Shown in pieces: positions 1 through 12,892 of a stretch of 64,000 nt of DNA. The stretch is taken from positions 24,632,772-24,696,771 of the forward strand of contig NW_024040374.1 of assembly GCF_014851395.1 (NCBI RefSeq). The letters are read 5' to 3'. Position 1 is the stretch's first letter. Every line of letters starts with the position of its first letter. The notes beneath the pieces were generated by a model. That model made no database searches, had not been told where the DNA came from, and saw only the letters and a list, made by a program, of their open reading frames with translations. This DNA comes from Micropterus salmoides. Taxonomy: Eukaryota > Chordata > Actinopteri > Centrarchiformes > Centrarchidae. Position numbers and translations under genes: made by a program.

Positions 1-1268
1 TCGGTTGAGATCATAGAATCACCTAAATTACCCAAGTAACCCCCCCACCCACCAAAAAAAAAAATTCTTCACTACACTGATGCGGAGACCCAGCAGTAAT
101 ATTGACATCTGAGATATTTACGACAATAGGACCGGTCATAGATAGAGGACCCTCTATGGACAGAATAACTGCGAATTCAGTTGTTAAATGCGGGTTGCAG
201 CACGAGTAGGCACAGTTCAAGCGAAAGTATCCTGCAGAGCGTATTGATTTCTTTTAGAATTTCTTCCTCAAGGATCCTCTGACAGCTACTGTCCAGGTTC
301 GATTCCCCAACTGGCCACACCTGTCACAGCATCCTTGAGCAAGAAATATAACGTGTACATTCCTCAAGATACTTAGCGCTCTGGTTGGAGGACACCCTCA
401 CTAAACAGGCCATTTCACTGTCATTTGTGTTAATAATGGAAAATTAATGTCCCATTAAATCGCATAAACTTAAGTTATAAGGTGCTTGGCTCGGTTTGCT
501 CACTGTAGCACACTAAGGTCATCTGTGCATGTTGGATTTTTTGATTTGGCAGCTGGAGTAAAACATTAACGGCTGCTCTTGTGTATGTTGTGCAAATGTG
601 CAGTGTTAGCTCTGCTCTGTCTGGCTGTCAGTGGATCTGATTGTGAATGTAGTCTGGTTTAGACACAATATGACGCTTGCTGCTCCGCACCTGGCTTTAG
701 TGGGTGACGTGTTAAGTCTGAGATTTACACCTCGACAGGAGCTGGATGTCACTGACACTGTATGTTTGTGTGTGTGTGTGAGCACCCAGCAGTAATTCAA
801 CAGTGCGGGGTATTAGACAGGCAGGACACAGTACCTAGTGGCCTCCCGAATGACGGCCATATTGCATGCAGCCAAACTCATCCCTCACCGGTTTAATCCT
901 TCATCCCTCTTTTTATAACCCTCATTTCTCTTTGTCTCATTCCCCTTCCTGATGTTTCAAACTCCCTACACTGAAAGATCGAGAGGGATAAAGAGAAAGA
1001 ACCAGAGATAGATAAAGAGGTAGAGAGTCAAAGGGGAGAAGGTGAGAGGATTCAAAGATGTGAAAAAGACAGATGATGGGAGGGAGGGACAAAGACAGAC
1101 TGAAACAGAGTTAGAGGGATAGGTAGAGAATCAGTGAGCATATGTCAAAGTAAAGCTCTCTTCAGGGAGACCTTGTCCTCTGTCTCCGCACATTAATATT
1201 AACTATAGAGATATGCTGTCCTTACTATCAGTCCTTCAACCACTTCTAATGGCTAGGGAGGGAAGGAG

Positions 1269-1309
1269 ACAGAGAGAGAGAGACAGAGAGAGAGACAGAG
1301 AGAGAGAGA
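1269..1309. repeat. AG-rich simple repeat
   Basis: This is a run of AG dinucleotides interrupted by ACAG units, inside a DAB1 intron. Confidence 0.85.
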
Positions 1310-2476
1310 ATGGTTCGGCTGAGGTTCAGGGATCTTGACAGTCTCGTTCCCCTTCTGTGCATCAGTCAGCCAGATGGGCGGATGGAAGTATGGGTGAGCG
1401 AATGGATGGATGGCCCCTCTCTTGGAGGAGGGAAGGAAGGTCGTGCAGGATGGAGAGAGGTGGTGCTTGAGATGGAGGAGAAGAAGAGGGGAGGCATTAA
1501 TCTAACAGAGGGCAGGCTAGCATGTCTCTCTCTGCCAGCCTCTCTCTCAAGACACACACACACACACACATGAATACTGCACTGAGACACAGGCGCCCTA
1601 CCCTCTTCAACCCTTTTTGTCAGTCTCGTCAGGGCCGATGCACCACGTCAGGTCAAGAACTCACAAGAGTGAAGGGCTCAGCTAGTCGGCCTGCTGCTGC
1701 ATGAGAGAATGAAATCAGAAAGATCAAATTAGTTCAGTTCAGCCAACAGAAAGGACAATATAACAGCAAAACTTGATGGAAAGCTATTTAGAAAACACCC
1801 TGGAGGAAAGTATTCATGTGGAGGCTAGACAGAGATGCAGCAAGGCAATCAAGACAGAGAAGGGTACAGCGAGAAACACAGGTATTTACTTCCAGATCCT
1901 TCAATGCATTCACTTTGGATCCTATCAGATGTATTATAACTTTATGTTGACTAACAAAGACCATCCCACTTATGACAATAATTTGAAGGAGGGCACAGAG
2001 GAATGAAAGGTCGAGATTGGAGGGTGAGATGAACTGAGGGTCAAGCTTGAGGGCATGAACCGTGGGTCGAATGGGAATTGATAAGTGTGTAGACCAGGAC
2101 GTGTCATGGCGGGGGAGTTCTCAGTTAAGCAGAGAAGAAGGTGAGGAAGCAGACAAAGGGGTTCGTTTGGGGTGGGAGATTTACACACTATATATCTATA
2201 TAGGAAGACACAGGAAATTAGGTGAGAATGAAGCGACATTGTAAACATCCTGTACACCGCGTGCCCTCAGATTGTGATTGTGACAATATTACTAAATCCT
2301 GATTGGTGGATGGGGGTATGCGAGATTATTTTTTTCCAGCTGTACCCTGCCAACTTAAAAACCAGTAAAAAAAGCACAAAAAAGCTGATTGAGAACATTT
2401 TTAGGGCCTTTGAAATTCCAGTATGTGTATGTTGTATATGTGTCTTCACTCTTTCTGTCACTTCCTCACCTCAGTG

Positions 2477-3266
2477 TAGGGCTGTCCCCGACTAAGGATT
2501 TACATAGTCGAATCAGAATCGTCAAGTCCTGCCTATAGTCGACTGATAGTTTAATCGTGTGTTTTTCTGCGCGGCAGTTAGCTCCGCTATAATCTTGAGA
2601 AGCTGCAGAGCTGCAGTCTCTTTTCATTCAACTTACACTGTAAATTTCCAGCTAAACTGAGGCTTTTTGAAGACCCTTTTCTCTCTCTCGCCTGTCAATC
2701 AACGGTCTTGTGCAGACTTTTACGTGCATTACTGCTGCCGACAACTGCATGCACGTCACGGTTCCCCGCGGGTCTATTTCAAGTAGCCGGCTATTTAAAA
2801 ACGATAAAATATTCTTTAAGTGGTTCATCAACGGTGATAAATTAACCCGAAAATCCCGCGAGGTGCGGACAACTCGACACAACACCGTGAAGCTGAGGTC
2901 TCTTCAGCAAGCGTTCCTCTTCTGCCACTGCACACATACACGCTACGCGTACACATGCGCACTGACGACCCAGGGTTAGGGTTACAATTTTGGATTTATT
3001 CACGCACTTCAAAAACATTTATTGAAAGTTTTATCCTTTTTACATATTTAGTTACAGCATTAAACGTTGAAATGTATATTGTTATAGTCTGCATATTAAC
3101 TTATTGGGAGAAAACTGGTAGTTCTATGTAAAATCAGACGTTGAGCCCCCCCATATCGCCAAAATGGCATGATCCTTGTTTCACTGCGATGATTCAACTG
3201 TGAGATCAGTCGAATCAGGCTCCGCCCATCGAAGCATGAATCTTCGACTATTCGGGGTCAGCCCTA
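2477..3266. mobile_element. Non-autonomous hAT-like DNA transposon with intact ends
   Basis: The element is about 790 bp. Its left end begins TAGGGCTGTCCCCGACTA and its right end, read inward on the other strand, begins TAGGGCTGACCCCGAATA, giving imperfect terminal inverted repeats. It is flanked on both sides by the same 8-bp direct repeat CCTCAGTG (2469-2476 and 3267-3274). An 8-bp target duplication with such ends is the signature of the hAT superfamily. No open frame long enough for a transposase exists inside, so it is non-autonomous. The ends and duplication are seen directly; the superfamily assignment is by known rule. Confidence 0.85.
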
Positions 3267-3483
3267 CCTCAGTGTCAGACTGTTGATATCCAACATTATT
3301 TATGGGTACAGTACATTATGTGCATGTGTATTTGCATCAGTTACTGAGAGTTTCTTAAGTGCTACCTCTTGCAAGTATTTAATTAAACCTCAAAGCTAAC
3401 TGCTAATCTCAGTCCTGTCCTACTGGCTGGAGACTGGACAGCATCTGATGATGTCTCCTCCTCCAGGAGGGAGATGTGAGGAG

Positions 3484-3505
3484 GAGAGAGAGAGAGAGAG
3501 AGAGA
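3484..3505. repeat. (GA)n microsatellite
   Basis: Uninterrupted GA run within a DAB1 intron. Confidence 0.9.
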
Positions 3506-3615
3506 AACTGTATCCTGCTGCTGCTCCTCCTCCCCACTCCCACCCTAACAGGGGACATCTTGGTTCAGTGGCCAGCAACTGCTGAAGGGCATGCTGCCCA
3601 CAGTCCCACAGAGAC

Positions 3616-3617
<2 letters not shown>

Positions 3618-3680
<63 letters not shown>
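3618..3680. repeat. (TG)n microsatellite
   Basis: This is about 31 perfect TG units within a DAB1 intron. The poly-Val/Cys and poly-His/Thr reading frames across it are artefacts of the repeat. Confidence 0.95.
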
Positions 3681-3685
<5 letters not shown>

Positions 3686-4407
3686 TGTGAGAGGACTGGT
3701 ACTGCATATCAACAGTGCTGGAGAGGAGAGAAGAGAGAGTACACAGTCAGTATTGACGTTTTGATACACCCACCTGTTTTTGCAAACAATCCACTTCCCC
3801 AGAGAATATATGTATTTAAGCAACTTTTGAGCGGCATCTCATAGATGTTGCTGCCAGACATGTCGGCTCCAGCGACGGCCATGCCCCAGAGACTTCATTT
3901 CACTGTTCTGTCCAAACTTTACCAAGGATGATGCAACAAAAAACATTCTGAATGTTTTAGCAACACAAACAGCAGTCACTGATTTGCTGGTAAATATGTC
4001 TCATACATAAGAGATCTAACAATATTTGCAAATAACAACTAGGTACAACTGGTGTTTACAGTATAGAGTGGTGGGAAAACCACAGCAAAAGTCTGAGTCT
4101 GAGTCCGAGTTTAATTAAGAAGAACAAGGTTATTGTACTTATTATGTCTTTAAACTGGACTATTGAAGAGTGTTGCTTGAGTGCTGCTATGGAAATCCAA
4201 GATTGCGAATATTTAGTCATTTCATCAAATTGATTTTAATATTGATTTAAAAATTTTTCAGTGCATGTTTGTTATGAGGTGGTGAGAAATCTTACACTTA
4301 GCAAATATGATTATTGCTGTGATGTACTATTATAATGACACATTTCACTTACATTTTACTTTTATGGTTTGTTGTTTGTGTGTCTTTGAGTAGTTTATAA
4401 ATGTAGA

Positions 4408-4453
4408 TGTTACAGCGGTTTGGGTCACAGAAAAGGTTTGGGAACCCCTGCTC
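4408..4453. mobile_element. hAT-like terminal fragment
   Basis: Read on the minus strand, the segment starts CAGGGGTTCCCAAACC, which matches the terminal consensus of Charlie-type hAT elements as I remember it. I could not find the partner end, so the limits are uncertain and only the terminal part is called. Confidence 0.4.
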
Positions 4454-5018
4454 TAAGTAGTACATTGTCTGCCAATTTGAAAAGTGAAAAGTCCATTTCC
4501 CATTCAGTTTCATCATTAATCTCACAGGGTTATCCTTAGAGTACACTGAAAATAATTTATCAGTGCAGTTTCTGTTCTGATTTTTATTTTGACAGCAATG
4601 ATGCTTTCATAATTTTATTTTTTTTTAAGGTCGAATAGAGGCCAGGGTAAACTGCTGGCATAAACAGCCAATAGCACCAGTACCACAATTCCTCTATACA
4701 GCACGCATGAAAGACCAGGCGCATCCATTCGTGGTAACAGTCTACCTGTTTTACCTGTTTTATTATTTCTAAACAATATTGTCACTAGACTGTTCCAGAA
4801 AAGTGACACTGTCTGGCTATGCAATCATCCCAGATCCAGATGTAAACTAAACCGAAACTAAATTGTTCCTACTCTCTAAGATGTACTTGCTACCAAGACA
4901 AAGCAGAGCAATTGAATTTATGCAGTCATCTCATTCTCTGCTCTCTTTGAATCAGAGTCCCCTTTTGTCACCTCACCACCCACCCAGAGATAATTCAATA
5001 ACCTCAGCAACTGAGCTC

Positions 5019-5044
<26 letters not shown>
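5019..5044. repeat. (TG)n microsatellite
   Basis: About 13 perfect TG units in a DAB1 intron. Confidence 0.9.
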
Positions 5045-5049
<5 letters not shown>

Positions 5050-5172
5050 GCACATGCACTGCCTTAGCTGTCATTTTCAGGTCAATCAGAGGTGATAATA
5101 ATAATCATTACTCTAATTATTAATTTAGAAGACATGACTTCTGCAATGATTATCTATTTCTGCTGGGGCTCT

Positions 5173-5175
<3 letters not shown>

Positions 5176-5233
<58 letters not shown>
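5176..5233. repeat. (TG)n microsatellite
   Basis: About 28 perfect TG units in a DAB1 intron. Confidence 0.93.
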
Positions 5234-5234
<1 letters not shown>

Positions 5235-5890
5235 CCAACTCCCCTATGTTAAATTTGTGTCTTACGTCTGGAATAGCTTCAAATTGAGCAGTGTGTGTTT
5301 AGCCTCAGACGTATAGAGCTCCAAACACTACCATGCACTCAAGGGCCGCTGGGTCATTATGTTGACTGTGTGTCTCTGCTCCCAGCATGCAGTTGGCATA
5401 GACAATAACAGCAAAGCGGACATTTACTGTGACTTAACAGAGGGCTATTGCATATTAAGTTGTGAATTGTGTTTGTGTGTGTTGTGAGCGAGGGCACAGA
5501 TGAAGTGATCAAGTCGACAGCTTGCCGAGCTGTGATTGTCACTGATCCCCCCTCTGTCCTAGAGAAAAACAGTGCCATCTGCCATGGGCAATGCCAGCTT
5601 GGCACTCCCCACCCAGGGTAAACTGGAGAGGGCAGAGGAGCTAGATAACAGTTTAATGTAGGATACAAGGTCTCTGTGTGCTTGTTTCTGTCTGTACACC
5701 TGGGGGAGTTTGCATGGGATTTTCTTTTCTGCTTTTTTGGAAAGCTGTACAGGAATTTTATACCTTTGTGTGTGTTCAAGTCCAAAATGTTTTGTTTTTT
5801 GTTTTTTTACACTGAAAACAAATTCAATTCCGTTGTCAGTCATGAAATGCTATATTCAAACATGTTTTGGTTAAACTTGATATATTTATT

Positions 5891-6471
5891 TCAACCTGGA
5901 CCCTATTTTCCCAAGTTTTTGTGTCTATGTGACTAAGTAACATTTTTTGAAACTGGTCCAGTATTGAACAAAACAGGGCTTTACGTGGCAGAACAGGGAA
6001 ACAGGGCTGCAACATAATCCTTGCAGTAATTTTGCCCCATTATAGTATGTCCACTAAACTTTTGCCAGTTAGTTTGTTTGTGAAATTGTGTGACTTTGGT
6101 GTTTTTAACCCTTTAAAACACCAAAGTCACACAATAACACAAACAAATGAAAACACAAAAGTCTCAAAAACGCAAACAAACTATCCGACCGAGGCAGAGC
6201 TAAACCAGCAGCTTCCGCATTCTGCAAGGTAAAATTACGTAAGAAAGGTCTGTCTCTGTAGGGATCCTTTCCACAATGTTGTCAGACACTTATAATAACA
6301 ATCTGAGCCGGTCAGTGGCAAAAACGATGAGGCGCAATCGGCTTTAACATTACATTGAAGCCATGCTTCGCTGCTGCCGACTGCGGCACGCTCGCTCAAT
6401 ACTTGACCAATTTCAAAAAATGTTGTCCCAGTTAGTCACATAGAACAAAAACATGGGAAAATCCAGGTTGA
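5891..6471. mobile_element. Palindromic MITE-like element with ~75-bp inverted arms
   Basis: The left arm (5891-5967) starts TCAACCTGGACCCTATTTTC. The right arm (6396-6471), read on the other strand, starts TCAACCTGGATTTTCCCATG and continues with the same order of blocks to a shared TCAATACT/AGTATTGA end. The arms differ by small indels and substitutions. I recognise this as a high-copy fish repeat but cannot name its family. A perfect 21-bp hairpin sits inside it at 6085-6135. No coding capacity. Confidence 0.7.
6085..6135. repeat. Perfect 21-bp inverted repeat with 9-nt loop
   Basis: Bases 6085-6105 are the exact reverse complement of 6115-6135; the loop is 6106-6114. It lies inside the larger palindromic element and in a DAB1 intron, so the pre-mRNA could fold here. 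Confidence 0.9.
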
Positions 6472-6807
6472 AAAATACAGAACTTAGTTTTTTGTGTTTT
6501 ACATGGTACGGAAGAGAAGCAAACAGTTCAGTTGACGACAAAGAAATATTGAGTGCATCAAACTTGAGAAAGGTGAAAGGTGCTTTTTAAATCCCTATAT
6601 ACTTATTTTCTACCTGTTTAAAATTCAGTTTTTTGTTTTTTTTTTGTTGGGAAAAAGATGCTGAGATTCTTTGCAAGTTGCATTTGTATTTGCATGAAGT
6701 CATACTTTTTTAGGAAAAACTTAAAAATCTCACAAGAATACAGTCGTAGTTTTTTTGCTTCGCTATGCATGGTTTGTTTAAACATCCTGTGTCTTGCCTT
6801 CCTGCAG

Positions 6808-6939
6808 GTCCTCCAACACCATCATGCAGTCCACGAGATCTCCTACATTGCCAAGGACATCACGGACCACCGAGCCTTTGGCTACGTCTGTGGGAAGGAA
6901 GGGAACCACCGCTTTGTGGCTATCAAGACCGCACAGTCG
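6808..6939 (+). CDS. DAB1: DAB1 exon: central part of PTB domain
   Basis: 44 codons, phase 0 at both ends, acceptor TGCAG and donor GTCAGT. It encodes VLQHHHAVHEISYIAKD and GYVCGKEGNHRFVAIKTAQ, near-identical to mammalian DAB1 PTB strands. The last residue is Ser rather than Ala. Confidence 0.95.
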
Positions 6940-9900
6940 GTCAGTGCCTGTATAGGCATCTGTGTGTACAGATGTGTGTGTGTGTGCATTTGAGTGTTTA
7001 GCCAGGGTCTGTACGTGTTTTACCATGCACCTGCCCTGTGTCGGTTAATGTATGATTCATCGGGGTCTTTTCTCAATAGCACGAACCTCTTGACATTTAG
7101 ATAAGGACCCTCGAACACCAGCTCCTGTCCCTTTTTTTGGTGTTCATCAAACAAACTGTTTATTCTAGGTCTCTAGATTTTGTGTGTGTTTCTGTGTGTG
7201 AAGGGGTTCATGTTCAGTCCTGCAGCAACATACTCTATATGATATTGAGTACCTCTTTTGGACCTGTTATGATTGTGTCTATGTGCCTGGCTAGTTTAGT
7301 CTGGATCCAGCTGGCTTGCTCTGTAGCCATATTGATTTCCCATAGTGAGTCGATGAGGGTTTGAGTGTGTGTCACCAGCTCTAATGGCATATCCATCCTC
7401 CCAGAGCCATGAACCATGGCTCTTTGACTTAGTAAGACAGACACACACACACACCAACCAGACTTGCACTCAAAAAATTGTTGCCAACCAAATGCTACCC
7501 TGCTGAACAGCTAGGCTAAGCTCTCATCAGTCAACTAAGCTGTCATTTATCTGACGTGTGCCTGTTGAAAGGTCACAATTATATTTTACTCACATTTTCG
7601 GTATTTGAACCCTCCATCACTAGCACTCAGAGTATTAGTTGTGGAGCAGTCGATGAAAGAGGTGGAGGCACAGAGCTGAGCAGAAGCTGGGGCTGTAATT
7701 GGAAAGTAACCACTTTGAAGTGAATTAACAAAGCTTCTCTGTCGTCATCAAGAATAAGACTTTAGGTTGTTCCAAAAAGGCCAATTTAGGGGTGCATTCG
7801 AAAAGTAATTGGCTCACCACTCAATTCAAAGTCTCAGCACAAGAAAGACATGTTTTATTTAGCAAGTTTTAGTGGAGATGAAAGTGCACTAATTGTGTTA
7901 GAATGGATTTTGTGGACAGTCTCTTAGTTCATCACAGTTTTAATATGAAGAGGTCTATTCATCACAAAAGCAACCTTGTATCCAATTTGTAGTAAGGCTA
8001 CAGAGAGTTAAAAGACTACTTGGTCCAGAACATCAAATTTTTTGACTGCCAATTTTTTTTTTAAACGTATTACATCTCCAGTTATTAAATGTTTTATTTT
8101 GATCTCTTTGAAAAATATGGAAAATTACCACCATGAACAAATCATAGCAGCGACTGCAAATGAAAAATAATGTGGTGGTAAAGTGGTTCAGCCATCACCG
8201 GTGGGTCTAGCTGTCTCTGGACAGTGTGTTCACTCGCTGCTGTTTCAGGACAAGCTAAGCTTTCACTAATGGAAAAGTTTCGCCTAATGCTTTTTTACCT
8301 TTTGTTTGCAGTGCACAAGGTATATTGTACATTTCTGGGTACAGATATAGATTATGTCCAGGTTTTCTGGTGCAGTGTCTCCAGCTTAGTTTAATGGCAA
8401 CACATTTATCAACTACCCAAATTAGGGGTGCCAGTCAAAGTTGTCTGAGCCAAGATTCAGGGAGCAAATGCTTGTCATAATTCACCATTTGGCACAGGGT
8501 TCAATGATTATTGTTCTTGTACTTTTGTCTCAAAAGAAGGCCTCCGAAACTCTGGATGTCTTACAAAGCATTGTTTATTGAAACCTGGCTGGGGAGACTG
8601 GCAACAGCATAGAGAGTGTGGACACAATGTAGTACCAAACCAAATCTGAAGGACACTTCCTGTCTGGGGATATTTATTCTTCCTAGACCTACAGAGATTC
8701 ACTAAGTGTCCAAATAGGGTTGTTGTTCCCCCCTCTATTGGATGCTGGTTCAAACCAAGACACTATGCTTACATAAGTCATTGTTTGTCATTCAAGTTAC
8801 GTGCACTTTCTACATAGAGCCAGACACTCTGTAATGAAACAAAATAAAGATAATGTGTCGACCGTGGGTTACCTAGGAGATGAATCACAGAGTGCATCTT
8901 TATTGAGGCCTCTGTGTCAGTCAGCTGACCAAGCAGACAGGGAAGAAAAGTTTGAGCTACTGTTTTGGAGAGCCACAGGCTCTCACCTTTGGCTTACTTT
9001 AGCACAGCAGTTGACCCTAACATGACCTGGGGAAACCCCTAAAGTTCTGTATAGTTCTGTAAGTAGCTGTATGTTCATGCACATTCTCTGGAGGTTTTCA
9101 AGATTCGTTTCAAATAATGTAGGAAATCACTAAATGAATGTGATTTAAACAAGGCAAGTTGAGTAAAATTCAATGTACCGAGAAAGAAATTGAGGAATAT
9201 CCTGGAGAAATCCTGCCAGTGAACTGTAACCAACACCAGGATCTAATCTGGGTAAAAGAGGGTGAATCTGTTGCATTAATATGCAGGGTGGATGAGAGAG
9301 TCATCTTTTGCCCAAAAAGCCTGAAAAAGTCTTTATCACCACATTTTGTTGGAATCATTCGTCACTGTTGCCTTAGGCTATGTATTAGTCATCTGATTCA
9401 GGAGTGCAGAACTGAGGTTATATCATCCCGATGATCCTATGAGCTGGCCAGTTCTCCTAGATCATCCTCGAAGCCTCTTGCATTTACGATTCTAAAATTC
9501 ACTGCTTGCCTCAGCTCCCTGTGATAGACGCTGTGATAGAGGAGGAGCGAAAAAGGATGCGAGAGAGCAAGAGATGGCAAGAAAAGATGGAGATTAGAGC
9601 ATGCATTGTGAAATGCAAAGGATCTCTGAATCTGACAGAGTGACAATAAGTTTCAGTGTTGGCTCAGCAGGAGCCACCGTTTACCCCAGTGTGTCTGTCA
9701 TGAGCAATATGCGGCTGAGAACATCTTGTAGGAAGAAAACACTAAAATAGAACTACTTTATGCGAGGCAGCGTTCAGTCTGTGAACTCTTGGTGCACTTC
9801 GCATCAGTCAATAATTGATTAGGTCTGAAACACCATTGTAGTGTAAGACTCTCTGCTGTGACAGAAGTAATAAGTTGTGAGTCATCTTAACTGGTTTGTT

Positions 9901-12847
9901 GTCTGTACTTTTGTTCCCCTGACAAGACAGGTGGTACAAGGTAAGTCAAGAGGCTAGTATCTGCAATTGTCACTGTCTGAACCAGGCCTAGACAAAGAGT
10001 AGCGTATGTAATGATTGTGTAGATAAGTAAGAGGCTTATTGACTGTCTAGTGTGTCGTTGTGTGGAAGTGTGCCCCAACCGGCTTTCCAGATCCCAATGA
10101 TAGGCAGTATTTATTTATTTAGCAATTTGTTGTCTGGAATTTCCATTTTCTTTGTTTAGTCATGATAATGTAATCATCCGTAATCACTTCTCAACAACCC
10201 ATTCATGTATCTGCGACTCACCATGACTAATAGGACGCACAGATCATAAGAAGCACTCAATAAGACAAACACATGTTTGGGGTTTTTTTTGAGGGGGTTG
10301 GGGGGTTAAATTATGATCCAGAAAGTCCAGTTTGAGTAACTTGTGTCAAAACACTGCGCAACATTTTACAATTTTGAAAAACTATCATGGCTACGATAAT
10401 TTTGTCCTTGGTCTTGACAATCGCAGGGCAAATAGTAGATTTAGGCCAAGTTATTGATACAAAATGTGCACTTGTTCACATTTGATGTACCAATGTAGCG
10501 GGGTGTTGGATAAGGTTGCAGTAAACACTGAGTAGGGCTAAACTTTTTTTTTCCACTACTCTCTGCATCGGGAACACTGCTGTGCCAATGCAGCAATCTT
10601 ACTGACATTAGAGGGTGTCAGGGGAGTGGATTTTCCCTCCTGTGTCATCGCACTTCCTAAAAGAAATCCAGCTCCATCCCAATCCCAGAAGTTATAATAG
10701 CGTTTATAAATATTTGAACTGCATATTTATATATTAAAACAATAATGATTCCTGGACTACCCACTCCCGTTAATTTTTTGTCCTGTCTTGTCCCAGTCCC
10801 ATGATGAGTGGTGAAACTGACTCCTATCCCACGGGATTCCCAAACAAATGACAAGGTCTAATTGAAATGAGAAGGAATGAGGTGAAAATGTTTTCTATTG
10901 CAGTGCTAATGTTGGCCTGACCATGGCCTTAATCTCTTGGCATGAGGTAGGACAAGTTCAGTCACCACACTACAATAAGCAGGCATGGTTGCAATGGGTT
11001 CTAATCGATACTGTTAGTGTATATAGAGTGTGTGTGTGTGTGTGTGTGTGTTAAAGGGTGGGTGAATAATGTGTCCTTGTCTTCCTAGGCTGAGCCTGTG
11101 ATTCTGGACCTTCGGGACTTGTTCCAGCTCATCTATGAGATAAAGCAGAGAGAGGAGATGGAGAAGAAGGCCCAGAAAGACAAGCAGTGTGAGCAGGCGG
11201 TCTACCAGGTACACTTACCAACTCTCTGTTACCTGTTTTTTTCCCCCCTTTTTTAGCAGTGTCTTAATCATCTGCCATAAGTATGATGAGCTTCATCCGA
11301 GAGACTCTTGACAGATAAGTCAAGTTAGGCTTGAAAAAACATCAAAGCGAGCAAATGACATACTTTCAGGTTTCATCAGTGGCACCACCTGCCCATTGTG
11401 CTTATTTCACCTTCCTCTGTTCTGTCTTTTCTCCGTCTCTTGTTTAATTTGTCTTCATCTCTCTGTCTGCCCCTCTCTCTCTCTGATGATTGCCAAATGA
11501 TTATCTGAATGCTGGGAAGCTGCTATGTCTCGTTGTGCTTTCCGCCTACTCTTTCTACTCCACCGGCTTAACTCTTCGCCTCCTCCCTCTCTTCTGTCTT
11601 CTCCCCTCTGCTCCTTCTCTCCTCCCCGTTTGATCTCTCTCCCTCTCTCTCCTGCCACCGCTCATCCGCAGACAATACTGGAGGAGGATCTGGAGGACCC
11701 GGTCTACCAGGTAACTTCCTGACCAATCACCCCGCTGCTGTCACCTGCTGCATTCAGCTTGCTCCTCTCTGTGTGCACTGTGGGGAGACAGCCCCTGTTT
11801 GGTTACAGTGTGACAGTGTGGTAATAGCACAATATGTACACTTTGGAGGGTTAGAGGTCCACATATGTAGGAGACTGTAGGAATCTGTGCGATCATGGGT
11901 CTTGTGTGTCTGTGTGCATGTCTGCCAGTTGGGATGCATGATAAGCTGACAGATGGATTAGTTTTCTCAGCTGCTTTTAGGTATTTTTCCCGCTTAAATT
12001 CTCCACGTGTCACCAGGAACTATCTGTTCTTCAACTGCTTTTCACTGAGAACCTATTGACAATGCTGTTTGACTAATCTCCTCTGCAATATCACCTTTTT
12101 CTCTCTATTTCTTTATCTTCCGATGTCTGTCCTGCTTCTTACATCCCTGTCCTCCCTCTGCTGCCGACGTTGTAGTACATTGTGTTTGAGGCGGGACACG
12201 AGCCCATCCGTGACCAATCAGAAGAGAGCATTTATCAGGTACTCACAAGCTCATCTTGTCTGCTTGTGTCTCAGTTACATTGTCGTCATCTTGTAGTCAG
12301 CTGTGGTTAAGCTACCAACAACAAGAAGCTCCAGAGATTTAATCTTCCACTTGCTAGCCTATCAGGAGCAGCTACATTGCTCTTTGATGGGATAGATATA
12401 TTGTGGACTGCTCATACAATTAATAGATTATTTTTTCACCCATAAAACTGTAGATACATGAAAATAAAAGACTGTAAGAATCAGAGGCGTACAAACAACT
12501 AACACCCTCTAGAGGGCCCTGACAGCCAAAGCTTGATACCCCCTGGAGACAAGCCTTTCTCTGGGTGCACTCCTCAGAGGCGTGGGTAGACCTCCAGGGG
12601 ATGAAGAGGGGGAGGGTTTGGTGCGTGCGTGGAGGGGATGTGGAGGTTATTCCTGGCCTGTGTGGAAGGCGGACCCCTCCTCTTTTTTTCTCTCCTCCCC
12701 TCCCTCTTTTCCAGAGGAGATGAAAGAAAGCGGGGGAAAGAAAGATTAATCACCAGCCTCTCGTTTGATCTTTAAATAAAATGGATTGGAAATAGACGGA
12801 GCGCTGGCGCGTGCACAAGCTCACACAAACAGAAAAACACGTACAAA

Positions 12848-12892
<45 letters not shown>

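Larger units (their letters stand above)
1..6807 (+). other. DAB1: DAB1 intron (5' part lies outside the window)
   Basis: This is non-coding DNA upstream of the first DAB1 exon in the window. I looked for the exons encoding the N-terminal half of the PTB domain and saw none, so they should lie upstream of base 1. It holds an AG-rich tract at 1269-1309, long TG runs, a complete hAT-like element (2477-3266), a hAT-like terminal fragment near 4408-4453, and a palindromic MITE (5891-6471). Open frames here are short and mostly read through dinucleotide repeats. Confidence 0.75.

Noticed and set aside
3420..3823. Poly-His/Thr/Val open frames across the TG run
   Set aside because: Products of a dinucleotide repeat read in all frames.
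5357..5785. 142-residue minus-strand open frame
   Set aside because: No recognisable domain, intron context and overlap with low-complexity sequence.
9159..9434. Open frame with Ig-like words (VKEGESVALICR)
   Set aside because: Isolated, with no second cysteine pattern, no splice context and no neighbouring Ig exons. Likely chance.
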